This document shows, one piece after another, positions 41,598 to 50,833 of a stretch of 64,000 nucleotides of DNA (position 1 is its first letter; each line of letters starts with the position of its first letter). The translations under genes were made by a program, and so were the position numbers. Source of the DNA: CAZLRH01 sp964562015. GTDB taxonomy: Bacteria; Verrucomicrobiota; Verrucomicrobiia; Opitutales; JABDGR01. The stretch lies in assembly GCA_964562015.1 (NCBI GenBank), contig CAZLRH010000006.1, positions 62,001 through 126,000 on the forward strand, read 5' to 3'. The notes under the pieces were generated by a model, which was not told the DNA's origin, did no database searches, and saw only the letters and a list, made by a program, of their open reading frames with translations.

Positions 41598-42491
41598 CTA
41601 CGGATTAACCGCGGGTTTTTCAGCCAGCAATTGGTCGAGCAGAGGCTCCATCGACGACGCCCAGAGTTCATACCCATCCAACGTGAGGTGCAGGCGGTCG
41701 CTGCCGAGGCCCTTCCAGCTATTGCCGGCCGGCGTCATCAACGCCGCGAGATCGAAATAATAAATGGAGCGGTTGTCGGCGAAAGGCCGGATGAGCACAT
41801 TGGCGTCGGCCATTTTTTGCGTGGCACGGGCATTGGGCAGGATGCTGACGAGGATGATTTTCACGCCGGGAAAAGTCTGCTGCGTTTTTGCGAGGACGGC
41901 TTGGACGCCGAGGGCGATTTCTGCGGGAGTATTGGTGTTATTGTTGGTGCCAATGAGGACGACGGCGACTTTCGGCCGGAACTCCTTGATGTCCATGTTC
42001 TCGAGGCGCCAGAGCACATTTTGGGTGGTATCGGCCCCGACGCCGAAATTCAGCACCTGCCGGCCGCCATAATACTTGTCCCACACGGCCTTGCCCACGG
42101 AGGCCCAAGTGGGCGTGGGGCGGGCTGGAAAATTCTGGGTGATGGAGTCGCCGATGAAAATGATATCGACTGGCTGGCCCTTCATGCGGGCGACGGCGTC
42201 CTCGGTGGTTTTGTTCCACGCATAATGCGCCTTGTAGTTGCTATCCGACGGAATGGTGGTCGCCGCAGCCGTGGCGGCGGGCGCGGAAGACGCGGGCAGC
42301 GCCATCACGGGCGGTGCAATGGGAGTGATAGGAGCCGGCGGCGCAGCTGTCACCGTGGTCGGTGTGAGCGCAGGTGTCGATGTGGGCGCGGGAGCAGGAG
42401 CGGGTGGGGTAGCCTGGCAGCCGCTCAAGGTGAGCAAAATAATGCCGGCCGCGAACACAGAAATTTTCGGCAAAAAGCGCAGTCTTTTCAT
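41598..42491 (-). CDS. SGNH/GDSL hydrolase lipoprotein
   Basis: 297 residues from the ATG at 42491. The signal peptide ends in a lipobox LTLSGC. An Ala/Pro/Thr-rich linker of about 75 residues spaces the enzyme from the membrane. The catalytic domain has FIGDSIT (block I, nucleophile Ser), GTNNN (block III) and DRLHLTLDGYELW (block V with Asp and His). This fits the platelet-activating-factor acetylhydrolase-like SGNH family, esterases often acting on acetylated glycans. Substrate unknown. Confidence 0.88.
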   Translation of the reverse strand: MKRLRFLPKISVFAAGIILLTLSGCQATPPAPAPAPTSTPALTPTTVTAAPPAPITPIAPPVMALPASSAPAATAAATTIPSDSNYKAHYAWNKTTEDAVARMKGQPVDIIFIGDSITQNFPARPTPTWASVGKAVWDKYYGGRQVLNFGVGADTTQNVLWRLENMDIKEFRPKVAVVLIGTNNNTNTPAEIALGVQAVLAKTQQTFPGVKIILVSILPNARATQKMADANVLIRPFADNRSIYYFDLAALMTPAGNSWKGLGSDRLHLTLDGYELWASSMEPLLDQLLAEKPAVNP

Positions 42492-42633
42492 GAGGCATTG
42501 GGTGTGGACCGTGGTTTGAAAAAAGAGCAAGAGGGTAAGGGTCGAGAATAAATCGCCGGTTTTGCTTGGCAAGCATCCAGGCGGTTCGCTTTTTCATGTA
42601 AAACGCCGATACACCCTGATTGACTGACGCTGA

Positions 42634-43578
42634 ATGAACGACCCGCCCGACTCCGCCCGCCGCCGTTCGCCGCGCGTGCTCTTGACCGGCGGCAGCGGGC
42701 TGGTGGGTCGCGCGCTGGCAGCTGAATTGCGGGCCGAGGGCTGGGAGGTTTTGGAGTTATCCCATCGGGCGCGTCCGGACGCGCTGACCTGGACGCCGGA
42801 AAAAGGGGAAATGCCGGACGAGGCGCTGGTGGATGTGAACGCCGTCGTGCATCTCGCGGGCGAACCGGTGGCGCAGCGGTGGACTGACACCGCCCGAAAA
42901 CGCATTCGCGACAGCCGGGTGGTTTCGACGAGATTGCTCGCGGAGTGCATGGCCGCCCGGCCCGCGGCCAAACGCCCCCAAGTTTTTCTCTGTGCTTCGG
43001 CCATTGGTTTTTATGGCAATGACCGCGCGGAAGTGGTGGACGAATCCTCCTCGGCCGGTTCCGGTTTTTTGGCCGAAGTCGTGAGCGAGTGGGAGGCCGC
43101 GGCCGCACCGGCGGGCGAGGCCGGCATTCGCGTCGTGTTCGCACGGCTGGGTGTGGTGCTCGCGAAATCCGGCGGCGCGCTCGCAAAAATGCTGCCGCCG
43201 TTTCGGCTGGGCCTGGGCGGTCCGCTCGGCTCCGGCGCGCAGCGAATGAGTTGGATCGCACTGCCGGATGTCGTCGGGATTTTATCCTGGTTGTTAATAC
43301 AGCCGAGCGCCGCCGGAGCCTACAACGTCGTTGCGCCCGCGCCCTGCACGAATCGCGAATTGACCGCGACGCTGGCGCGCGTCTTGCAGCGGCCCGCGGC
43401 GCTGCCCGTGCCGGCGTTTGCGCTCAAGCTCATGCTCGGGGAAATGGCGGAAGTCGTGCTCGGGGACTTGGCGGTGCAGCCCACGCGTTTGGCGGCGGCA
43501 AATTTCACCTGGCGTTTTCCCACTCTGGAAGCGGCCCTGCGGCAGGAATTGGCGGAAGCACCGAAAGGCACCGCGTGA
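42634..43578 (+). CDS. TIGR01777-type NAD-dependent epimerase family protein (YfcH-like)
   Basis: 314 residues. The extended-SDR Rossmann motif VLLTGGSGLVGRALAAEL starts at about residue 15. AVVHLAGEPVAQRWTDTARK, CASAIGFYGN and a C-terminal domain with LAVQPTRL follow; these are diagnostic for this family of unknown substrate. Its TGA overlaps the GTG start of the next gene, so the two are translationally coupled. Confidence 0.92.
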   Translation: MNDPPDSARRRSPRVLLTGGSGLVGRALAAELRAEGWEVLELSHRARPDALTWTPEKGEMPDEALVDVNAVVHLAGEPVAQRWTDTARKRIRDSRVVSTRLLAECMAARPAAKRPQVFLCASAIGFYGNDRAEVVDESSSAGSGFLAEVVSEWEAAAAPAGEAGIRVVFARLGVVLAKSGGALAKMLPPFRLGLGGPLGSGAQRMSWIALPDVVGILSWLLIQPSAAGAYNVVAPAPCTNRELTATLARVLQRPAALPVPAFALKLMLGEMAEVVLGDLAVQPTRLAAANFTWRFPTLEAALRQELAEAPKGTA

Positions 43579-44462
43579 AAGGCCAGTGGTTTTTGCTCCT
43601 GCCGGTGCTCTGGGCCGTCGCTTATGCGGTGGGCGGCATTTTGCTCAAGCGCGCGTTGCAGGCGGGCGCGGGGGCGCTGCGCATCGCGTTTTTAAACAAC
43701 ATGGTCCTCGGCGTGCTGTTTGCGCCAGGCCTGTGCTTCTTGCCCAAAAATCTGACGCCGGGCGATTTGACGTGGCCGCTCGTGGCGAGCGCCTTGTTTT
43801 TCATCGGCCAGGTTTTTACTTTTATGGCGATGCGCCTGGGCGATGTCACCGTGGTGACGCCGACCATGGGCATCAAGGTCGTTTTCGTGGCGGTTTTCGC
43901 CGTGATTTTAAAAGCGGGGCCGGTGCCGTGGACGTGGTGGGCCGGATCGGCGCTGGCGACGACGGCGGTGTTTTTGCTCGGGCTGTCCGACTGGCGCGGA
44001 CAACAGCGCGCGGGTCGCACGGCCTTGATGGCCATGGTGGCGGCGGCAATGTACGGCATTTGCGATGTGATTGTGCAAATGCACGCGAGCAGCCTGGGCC
44101 CTTATGCTTTTTCCAGTGTGCTGATGACCGCGGCGGCGGTGGCCTCGTTCGGGCTGATCCCGTTTTTCCGCGCGCCGTTGCGGGCGATGCCCCGGGCGGC
44201 GTGGCCGTGGGCGCTCGGCGGGGGCGCGATTGTCGCCGTGCAATGCGGCGGGGTGGCGATGACGATTGCCATTTTCAGCCAGGCGATCACAGTCAATATT
44301 CTTTACAGCACCCGCGGCTTGTGGAGCATTTTGATCGTGTGGATCGCGGGCTCGTGGTTCGGCAATCACGAGGGCCGCGCAGGCCGGGGCGTGATGGGCC
44401 GGCGGCTCGCCGGAGCGCTGCTGCTACTGGCGGCGGTGGCGCTCGTGATGATTAAACCTTGA
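43575..44462 (+). CDS. EamA/DMT-family transporter
   Basis: 295 residues from a GTG start at 43575 that overlaps the previous stop (GTGA). There are ten predicted transmembrane helices in two halves. FLLLPVLWAVAYAVGGILLK, IAFLNNMVLGVLF and FIGQVFTFMAMRLGDVTVVT followed by PTMGIKVVFVAVF are typical of drug/metabolite transporters. Substrate unknown. Coupling to the epimerase suggests co-expression. Confidence 0.88.
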   Translation: MKGQWFLLLPVLWAVAYAVGGILLKRALQAGAGALRIAFLNNMVLGVLFAPGLCFLPKNLTPGDLTWPLVASALFFIGQVFTFMAMRLGDVTVVTPTMGIKVVFVAVFAVILKAGPVPWTWWAGSALATTAVFLLGLSDWRGQQRAGRTALMAMVAAAMYGICDVIVQMHASSLGPYAFSSVLMTAAAVASFGLIPFFRAPLRAMPRAAWPWALGGGAIVAVQCGGVAMTIAIFSQAITVNILYSTRGLWSILIVWIAGSWFGNHEGRAGRGVMGRRLAGALLLLAAVALVMIKP

Positions 44463-44521
44463 ATCTGGCAACGAGAGTTTTTTTGATTTTTCCCGCAACA
44501 GACTTAGGCTATCTCCCTCTT

Positions 44522-44989
44522 ATGCGCGCAGTTATTCAACGAGTACGGGAGGCGAGCGTTGCGGTCGCGGGCCAGGTCGCGGGCCAGGTCGTGGGCGCGA
44601 TTGGGCCGGGCCTGCTGGTCTTTGCCGGCATCGAGAGTGCGGACACCGAGGAGGACGCCGCGTGGCTGGCGAACAAATTGCCCGCGTTGCGGGTCTTCGA
44701 GGATGCGGAGGGGCGCATGAATCTTGCGCTCACCGAAACCGGCGGCGGAATTTTGCTCATCAGCCAGTTCACGCTCTTCGGCAATTTGCGCAAGGGCACG
44801 CGCCCGTCATTCAATCACGCGGCGCCGCCGGAATTTGCGCGGGCGTATTTCGAGAATTTCCACCGCGTCCTGGAAGCGGCATTGGGCCGCCCCGTGCCCA
44901 CAGGGGTTTTTGGCGCGATGATGGACATTCGCGCGGCGCACGACGGGCCCGTCACCCTCATCCTCGACACGAAGCAGAAGGATTTCTGA
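44522..44989 (+). CDS. dtd: D-aminoacyl-tRNA deacylase
   Basis: 155 residues from the ATG at 44522. MRAVIQRVREASVAV opens the protein. LLISQFTLFGNLRKGTRPSF contains the SQFTL active-site motif with the catalytic Thr region, and GPVTLILDTKQ is the Gly-cis-Pro motif that excludes L-amino acids. It removes D-amino acids and Gly from mischarged tRNAs. A short in-frame duplication (VAGQVAGQVVG) lies at about residue 17-26. Confidence 0.96.
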   Translation: MRAVIQRVREASVAVAGQVAGQVVGAIGPGLLVFAGIESADTEEDAAWLANKLPALRVFEDAEGRMNLALTETGGGILLISQFTLFGNLRKGTRPSFNHAAPPEFARAYFENFHRVLEAALGRPVPTGVFGAMMDIRAAHDGPVTLILDTKQKDF

Positions 44990-44990
44990 A

Positions 44991-45018
44991 AAAATTCAAA
45001 ATTGAAAATTCAAAAAAC
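44991..45018. repeat. AT-rich dispersed repeat
   Basis: ATTCAAAATTGAAAATTCAA block directly after dtd, overlapping the apparent start of the next gene. Confidence 0.7.
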
Positions 45019-45583
45019 AAAAAAGGAGCGGGCTGAGTCCTTCCCTCTGGAGGAACTCTGGCATCAGCCGGCGCGGGTGGTCGCACCGCAGTTGCTCGGC
45101 CGCATGCTATGCCGGCGGCGGGAAGACGGCCAAGTCGTGCGCCACATGATTACCGAAGTGGAGGCGTATTGCGGGCCGGACGACCGGGCCTCGCATGCCT
45201 CGCGTGGGATGACGCCGCGCAACCGTGTCATGTTCGGGCCGCCGGGCTTTTGGTACGTCTATTTGTGTTACGGGGTGCATTGGATGCTGAATCTGGTGAC
45301 GGGTGTGGAGGGTTATGCCGCGGCGGTCCTGCTGCGCGGAATTGAGGATGTCGCCGGGCCCGGCCGCCTCACCCGGCTGTTGGGCATCGACAAATCCTTC
45401 GATGGCGCGAAGTGCGCGCCCGCTTCCGGGCTGTGGATTGAAGGCGCGGGGACGGTGCCACCGGGCTGGCGGCGGCGGCGCGGCCCGCGCATCGGCGTGG
45501 ATTATGCGGGAGCGCACTGGGCGGCGAAGCCGTACCGTTGGTGGCTGGAGAGAAAGTTGTCCCGATTCAAAATTCAAAATTGA
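45002..45583 (+). CDS. 3-methyladenine DNA glycosylase (AAG/MPG family)
   Basis: Up to 193 residues. The conserved core is clear: ITEVEAYCGPDDRASHASRG, MTPRNRVMFGPPGFWYVYLC, YGVHWMLNLVT and the AAVLLRGIE region. This monofunctional glycosylase removes alkylated purines in base excision repair. The start is uncertain: the frame opens with TTG at 45002 inside the AT-rich repeat, and CTG at 45047 is another option; no ATG exists upstream of the conserved part. The stop codon (45581-45583) lies inside a second repeat copy, which supplies the last residues. Confidence 0.85.
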   Translation: MKIQKTKKERAESFPLEELWHQPARVVAPQLLGRMLCRRREDGQVVRHMITEVEAYCGPDDRASHASRGMTPRNRVMFGPPGFWYVYLCYGVHWMLNLVTGVEGYAAAVLLRGIEDVAGPGRLTRLLGIDKSFDGAKCAPASGLWIEGAGTVPPGWRRRRGPRIGVDYAGAHWAAKPYRWWLERKLSRFKIQN

Positions 45584-45593
45584 ATATTCAAAA
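45566..45593. repeat. AT-rich dispersed repeat
   Basis: TTCAAAATTCAAAATTGAAT block containing the stop codon of the 3-methyladenine glycosylase gene. It is one of the best-preserved copies of the family. Confidence 0.75.
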
Positions 45594-45730
45594 CGGAGCA
45601 CTCTGCCAGTACCGCGGGTGGCTGGTTGAACACCCCATTGGCCAAGGGTTGACGCGCGGTGCAAAAGGGCTTTTGCTCAAAAACCCCGCAACGACGCGGC
45701 GCATTTCCAACCTCTGACACCGTTCCTCCC

Positions 45731-46360
45731 ATGGCCTACACGCTTCCCGCCCTCCCTTACGCTTATGACGCCCTCGAGCCGCACATCGACGCGCGCACGA
45801 TGGAGATTCATCACTCGAAACACCACAACGCCTACGTCACCAACGTGAACAAGGCCCTGGCCGACGCCGGTGTCGCCGCCCCGGAATGCATTTACGAATT
45901 GATTGGCGACCTTTCGAAGGTGCCCGAGGCCATTCGCGCCGCGGTGCGCAACAACGGCGGCGGACACGCGAATCACTCCCTGTTTTGGAAAGCCATGGCC
46001 GCCAAGGGCGGCGGCAAGCCCGTGGGCGCGCTCGCTGCGGCGATCGACAAGACTTTCGGCAGCTTCGACGCCTTTAAGGAAGCCTTCGGCAAGGCCGCCA
46101 CCACGCGTTTCGGCAGCGGCTGGGCGTGGCTCATCGTCAAGGCCGACAAGTCTCTCGCCATCACCTCGACGCCGAACCAGGACAACCCGTTGATGAAAGG
46201 CGTCGCCGAAACCGTCGGTGACCCGATTCTCGGCCTCGACGTCTGGGAGCACGCCTACTATTTGAAGTTCCAGAACCTGCGTCCCAAATACATTGAAACG
46301 TTCTGGAACGTGGTCAATTGGCCGCAGATTGAAAAGTGGTACGACGAAGCACAGGCTTAA
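45731..46360 (+). CDS. sodA: Superoxide dismutase, Mn/Fe family
   Basis: 209 residues from the ATG at 45731. Metal ligands are visible in EIHHSKHHNAYV (His), GGHANHSLFW (His) and LDVWEHAYYLKFQN (Asp, His). The Gly-Gly-His before the second His and the Gln in TPNQDNPL are the pattern usually seen with manganese-specific enzymes. It disproportionates superoxide. No signal peptide, so cytoplasmic. A strong bidirectional terminator follows. Confidence 0.95.
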   Translation: MAYTLPALPYAYDALEPHIDARTMEIHHSKHHNAYVTNVNKALADAGVAAPECIYELIGDLSKVPEAIRAAVRNNGGGHANHSLFWKAMAAKGGGKPVGALAAAIDKTFGSFDAFKEAFGKAATTRFGSGWAWLIVKADKSLAITSTPNQDNPLMKGVAETVGDPILGLDVWEHAYYLKFQNLRPKYIETFWNVVNWPQIEKWYDEAQA

Positions 46361-46390
46361 AGCCGGTCGCTTCGGCCAAGAATTTTAGGC

Positions 46391-46424
46391 AAAAAAAGGG
46401 CGCAGTAAAAACTGCGCCCTTTTG
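46391..46424. terminator. Bidirectional rho-independent terminator
   Basis: The 9-bp stem GGGCGCAGT/ACTGCGCCC (46398-46406 and 46411-46419) has an AAAA loop, an A-run before it and a T-run after it. It sits between the convergent sod gene and the 46444 gene and can serve both. Confidence 0.92.
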
Positions 46425-46443
46425 CTTGCCCAAAATCCTGCCT

Positions 46444-47997
46444 TTACGGACTAACCGGCGGCGGGTCGGGCGGGGAGGGCGGGCCGGGGCTCAAGCCGCC
46501 GGGCGTGGAGGTGGGCGTGCCTGGCGTGGTTTCTGGCGTGCTGGGGAAACTGCTCAGCATGGCGTCCATCGCTTGCATGTATTTGCCGTAGGCGTCGTCC
46601 GGGACCGAGCCGATGATGTTGATTTCGAAAACATTGGAGACTTGGCCGTCGTCGTCGGGATTGGTGATCTTGGTGAGGTCCGCATTGCCGCCGGCAGCCG
46701 GAATCCAGCGCACGATGACGTAGCGGCACTGGAGTTTGTCAAAGCGGACATTCAGGCGGGTTTCATTGCCGATGACTTTTTCAATGGCATTGGGTTTGTA
46801 TTTATCAAAAAAGTCCGGAGGCAGGGAAGCGACCTGCATGGTGCCTTCCGTGGAGGCGGCGATGCGGGCGAACACGAGTGCCGAAGCCAGGCGGCCGGCC
46901 GAGGCCACGGGCGAGCCCAGAAGCGGATTCGCGGGCAACCAGGAGGTCGGCGCTTTGGCGGCGGGAGCGTCGGCGGGCTTGGCGCCGGAGGCGTCCGCCG
47001 GAGCGTCACCGGTGCCGGCGGTTTGCAAGCTCTCGGGCAATTCGCCGAGCATGTAGAACTCAAAGGTGCCGGGTTGCTTGGAGGCAAAGAGCAGACTCAG
47101 CTTGTCGATTTCGCGATTGGTGCCCAAGTCCACCACGAGCAAATTATTTTGGGCCTTGTCCTTGCCGAGGGCGACGCCTGTGCTGGGGTCGCCGTCAATG
47201 GCCTGCTGGGCCTTGTCCACATTGCCCCCGGAAACGTGGGTGACGCGCGAGCCGTAGGCCGACGGTCCGAAGTCAAAATCCACGCTTTTGGAATTGGGTT
47301 TGGGCTTGGTGCCGCTGATTTGGGGCTGCTCAGGCGCCACGGCTTGCTCGCCGACGGTGGTCATGCCGAAGATGGCCAGGGAGTCGATGGAGCCGGGCTT
47401 GGTGAAGGTCATCTTAACCATGACATACCGGGCGCCGATGGGCTGGAGCGGAATGCCGGTGGGCAGGTTCGCGGGGAAGTCCACGCGCACGTCCGCTGAT
47501 TTCCATTTCGGACTATCGAGCGCATCAGGCATCACATCGGAATAGAATACCTCCGCCGTGCCGGCGGCCGTGAGGCTGTAGAAGGAAACGCGGTCGATGA
47601 CTTGCAGACGGCGCAAATCGACAATGAGGAAGGCCGGTGCCGGCCCGAGCGTGCAGGTGGTGGTTGGATCATCGTCGATCAGGTTGGACAAGGGCGACTG
47701 GGCTCGGTCGGCAAAGCTAAGCGATTGCAACCCGCCGGTGGGCGAGGGCACGACGATTTGCGAACCGACAGACCAACGGGCGAAGTTCACGTGCACGGGC
47801 TGGCTGAGCACCGCCTCGGGGGTGACGTCCACCGTCACTGCGCCTTGGGAAGTCGGGGCGGGGGTGCCGGCCGCCGAAGTCGGGGTGGTGGCCGGCGGGC
47901 TGGCCGCCGGATTGGAGACAGTGGGCAAAGCCGCTTGGGCCGTCAAGGACACCAGAAGGCTCGAAAAAAGTAACAAAAAAAGATTAGGAATTTTCAT
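46444..47997 (-). CDS. Secreted protein with discoidin (F5/8 type C)-like domains
   Basis: 517 residues from the ATG at 47997. A signal peptide (to about residue 22, ending TAQAA) and a Pro/Thr-rich stretch precede two galactose-binding-like domains. Both carry a DDPTTTC or DGDPSTGVALG motif followed by FLIVDLRRLQVIDRVSFYS or LLVVDLGTNREIDKLSLLFA, a typical discoidin pattern. The C-terminal 40 residues are Pro/Thr/Ser-rich. It probably acts outside the cytoplasm in glycan or surface binding. It is divergent from the exopolysaccharide export genes. Confidence 0.65.
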   Translation of the reverse strand: MKIPNLFLLLFSSLLVSLTAQAALPTVSNPAASPPATTPTSAAGTPAPTSQGAVTVDVTPEAVLSQPVHVNFARWSVGSQIVVPSPTGGLQSLSFADRAQSPLSNLIDDDPTTTCTLGPAPAFLIVDLRRLQVIDRVSFYSLTAAGTAEVFYSDVMPDALDSPKWKSADVRVDFPANLPTGIPLQPIGARYVMVKMTFTKPGSIDSLAIFGMTTVGEQAVAPEQPQISGTKPKPNSKSVDFDFGPSAYGSRVTHVSGGNVDKAQQAIDGDPSTGVALGKDKAQNNLLVVDLGTNREIDKLSLLFASKQPGTFEFYMLGELPESLQTAGTGDAPADASGAKPADAPAAKAPTSWLPANPLLGSPVASAGRLASALVFARIAASTEGTMQVASLPPDFFDKYKPNAIEKVIGNETRLNVRFDKLQCRYVIVRWIPAAGGNADLTKITNPDDDGQVSNVFEINIIGSVPDDAYGKYMQAMDAMLSSFPSTPETTPGTPTSTPGGLSPGPPSPPDPPPVSP

Positions 47998-48225
47998 CGG
48001 TGTCCGATAGATTGAATACATTAAATCGGCAGGTTTTGGAATAACTATTGCTTTAAACTTGCCTTTTTCTAGCAATAATCTAGGCTGTTGGCGACTCTAA
48101 AATGTGAAGTAAAGCACCTATTTAAGCGGTATGAATTCTCCCAGACAACTCGGAAGCAGCCCCACAGCTGCGACCTCAAGCCAGGCTAGTGCACACGGCG
48201 TGCCAGGCTTTTTATTTTTAGTCTT

Positions 48226-49503
48226 GTGAAGAAGAACCTTTCGCAGAAAGCGCAAGGACTGAACGATTCTCCCTTGCGGAGAACAGGTTGGGCGCGCGGC
48301 GTGTTGCTCATCGTAACGGCGTTGGCGGGGTGGCTCTTTGCGGTGCCGGCGGCGCGCGCGCAGGGCAAGGGCAACATGCATCTGGGCAACGCCGACTTTG
48401 ACTTGGCCGGCACGTTCGAGGTGGAGTGGAACGATAATATCAACTACTCGAACTCGAATCGCCAGTCCGACATCATTCTGCGCCCGGGCCTGACGTTTGG
48501 CACTTCGTACAAACTCACCCAATTTAATACCATCAATTTCAATCTCGGCATTTCCTACCAGCAGTACCTGATTCACCCGGGCCTGAGCTCCTACAACACC
48601 TTCGCCAGCATTTCGCCGAACTCGCAGTTGTCCTTCACCTTCAAAGTCGGGGCGGTCACCATCAAAGTGTACGACTCCTTCAGTTACGCCGTGCAGCCCA
48701 GCGACGCCGTGGCCTATAACAGCTCCACCGGCACGCCCATCTACAGCATCACCCAGTTCGCCCGTTTCACCAACCAGATCGGCCTTTCGGCGGACTGGAC
48801 GCCGCGCCAGCACCTGACGGTTTACGGCGGCGCCTACCGTTACGATGTGATTCCACAGGAATCGAATTTCCAAATCCTGCGCCGCTGGCAATACACTGCG
48901 CTGGGCGGTTTTCGCTATATTTTCTCCCCGCAGTTCACGGCCGGCATTGGCGCCACGGCCACGGCCGATTACTACCAGCAAAATTACAACAACAACAGCT
49001 ATTCGGTTTTCATGGGCCCGACCTTTGTGTACCAGCCCGACAGTTTTTGGACGTTCAACACTTCCTTCGGCTACACTTATTACGACTTCCAGAACACCGG
49101 CACCAACGCCGACACCAGCCAGCCCAGCACCTTCACCGGCCAGTTGACCATCACCAACCGCCTGACGGACAACATCGACCACAGCCTGACCTTTTCGCGC
49201 ACCTCGAGCTTTGGCTACACCTCCAACACCCTCGACATCGACCGCGTGGCCTACCAGATTTCCTGGCGGTTCAAACCGAAATGGACGTTCAACGTTTGGG
49301 CCTATTACGAAGAAGGGTTTGACTCCGGCGGCATCAACCCGGAAACCTATCACAAGTACGCGGTGTCTCCGGGATTGGAATATGAGATGAATGATCGCAC
49401 GACGATTTACACCTCCTATGAATTTCTGCAAAAAGACTCCAATATCGCCGTGCGCACCTATGACCGGAACCGGGTCATCATCGGGGTGCACTATGATTTT
49501 TAG
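48226..49503 (+). CDS. Outer-membrane beta-barrel protein of the exopolysaccharide locus
   Basis: 425 residues from a GTG start. A signal peptide ends near residue 46 (VPAARAQ). The rest shows alternating strands rich in Tyr, Phe, Thr and Asn, e.g. FNLGISYQQYLIHPGLSSYN and WTFNTSFGYTYYDF. It ends in HYDF with a terminal Phe, the usual signal for outer-membrane insertion. It immediately precedes the SLBB export protein and the tyrosine kinase, so a role in polysaccharide export or anchoring is likely. Confidence 0.8.
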   Translation: MKKNLSQKAQGLNDSPLRRTGWARGVLLIVTALAGWLFAVPAARAQGKGNMHLGNADFDLAGTFEVEWNDNINYSNSNRQSDIILRPGLTFGTSYKLTQFNTINFNLGISYQQYLIHPGLSSYNTFASISPNSQLSFTFKVGAVTIKVYDSFSYAVQPSDAVAYNSSTGTPIYSITQFARFTNQIGLSADWTPRQHLTVYGGAYRYDVIPQESNFQILRRWQYTALGGFRYIFSPQFTAGIGATATADYYQQNYNNNSYSVFMGPTFVYQPDSFWTFNTSFGYTYYDFQNTGTNADTSQPSTFTGQLTITNRLTDNIDHSLTFSRTSSFGYTSNTLDIDRVAYQISWRFKPKWTFNVWAYYEEGFDSGGINPETYHKYAVSPGLEYEMNDRTTIYTSYEFLQKDSNIAVRTYDRNRVIIGVHYDF

Positions 49504-49579
49504 CCCGCGCGGGGAGAAAGTTGAGCATCGCCAAGGCACCGGGAGTCCGTATGATGGGGTCTCAGTCGTTTTTAATCTT

Positions 49580-50788
49580 ATGCATGCCAAGGCTATTTTT
49601 TCCTGCGCCGCCGTCTGGCTGGCGGCTTTCAGCGCGGGGTGGGCGCAAACGAACGGGCTGCCGCCGCCCTCGGACGATTACGGGCCGAATGGCGTGACGG
49701 GCCATCTCGTGCCTCAGCGGCCGGTGACTGGGCCCTTCTCGCCGAACCTGACTGGCAATAGCACCCCGCCAGTGGGAGGCAATGTCTCCAAGGTCACCAT
49801 CGTGGCGCCCGGCGTCAACTCCCTGGTGCCGGCGGCCACGGGCAACACCACCGCGAATCTTTCGGCCAATGCCACGAACAACTCGCCCACTGGCCCGGGC
49901 GGTTTGGTGACGGATGGGTCGCCGCTCGCCCCGCGGCTCAATGCCGTCATGCCGATTTCCATGGACTTGATTGATAACGCGCGGCCATTGAAGGCGGGTG
50001 ACCAGATTCAATACCAAGTCATGCAGGACCGCGACCGCGAGGGCCCGCATATTTTGCTGGTGGATGAGCAGGGCAATGTTGAGCTTCCGGTCGTTTTGTT
50101 GACGGTGAATGTGGGCAACATGACTTTGCGCGACGCGGCCTACAAAATAAAAACGGAGTTGGAAAAGGATTATTACAAACCGGGTCATGCGACAGTCCTG
50201 GCCGCTCCTTACAACCAGGCGCGGGCGCGGGCGCAGGTGAATATATTCGGCCAGGTGGCCAGACCTGGCCCCGTGCAGATTCCCGTCAACGAGGTTTTAT
50301 CGGTCTCGAAGGCCATCATGGCGGCGGGCCTCACCAGTCAGGCCGACCCTTCCCGCGTCACGCTGGTGCGCCCGGATCCGAATGACTCGAGCAAGCAGAC
50401 GGCGTTCCCGGTGGACGTGGCCACCATGTTTACCAAGGGCGATTTTTCGAAGGACATGATGGTGCAGGCCGGCGACATAATTCTGGTGCCCGCATCCAAC
50501 GATGCCGCCGGTTATGTATGGGTCACGGGCGCGGTTGGAGCGCAGGGGCCCATTCCCTTGCCCCAAAATGGCACGATGACGGCCTCTGAGGCCATTATTC
50601 GCGCCGGTGGTTTCACTGAGTGGGCCGACAAGAGCGATGTGACCTTGGTGCGCCACGATGCCCAAGACAAGGTGACCAAGATTTCCGTGAATGTGAACGC
50701 CGTTCTAACCAAGGGCCAGACGGAGAAGGACGTCAAACTGCAGCCGGGCGACCGCCTGATTGTGGACGAAGTGATTTTTAAATTCTAA
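49580..50788 (+). CDS. Polysaccharide export protein (Wza-like, SLBB)
   Basis: 402 residues from the ATG at 49580. The signal peptide is AIFSCAAVWLAAFSAGWAQ. A low-complexity Asn/Thr/Pro region (about 25-120) is followed by the poly-export domain: LKAGDQIQYQVMQDRDREGP, VDEQGNVELPVV and LRDAAYKIKTELEKDYYKPG. Two SLBB-type domains come next (VNIFGQVARPGPVQIP and VWVTGAVGAQGPIPLPQNGT). Each repeats SKAIMAAG or SEAIIRAGG, and a VQAGDIILVP or LQPGDRLIVDE end. It forms the outer-membrane or periplasmic exit channel for polysaccharide. Confidence 0.9.
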   Translation: MHAKAIFSCAAVWLAAFSAGWAQTNGLPPPSDDYGPNGVTGHLVPQRPVTGPFSPNLTGNSTPPVGGNVSKVTIVAPGVNSLVPAATGNTTANLSANATNNSPTGPGGLVTDGSPLAPRLNAVMPISMDLIDNARPLKAGDQIQYQVMQDRDREGPHILLVDEQGNVELPVVLLTVNVGNMTLRDAAYKIKTELEKDYYKPGHATVLAAPYNQARARAQVNIFGQVARPGPVQIPVNEVLSVSKAIMAAGLTSQADPSRVTLVRPDPNDSSKQTAFPVDVATMFTKGDFSKDMMVQAGDIILVPASNDAAGYVWVTGAVGAQGPIPLPQNGTMTASEAIIRAGGFTEWADKSDVTLVRHDAQDKVTKISVNVNAVLTKGQTEKDVKLQPGDRLIVDEVIFKF

Positions 50789-50833
50789 CGGCGGCAGGTT
50801 TTCCTGCTCGCGCACTCTCCCTCTTCCTCCACC

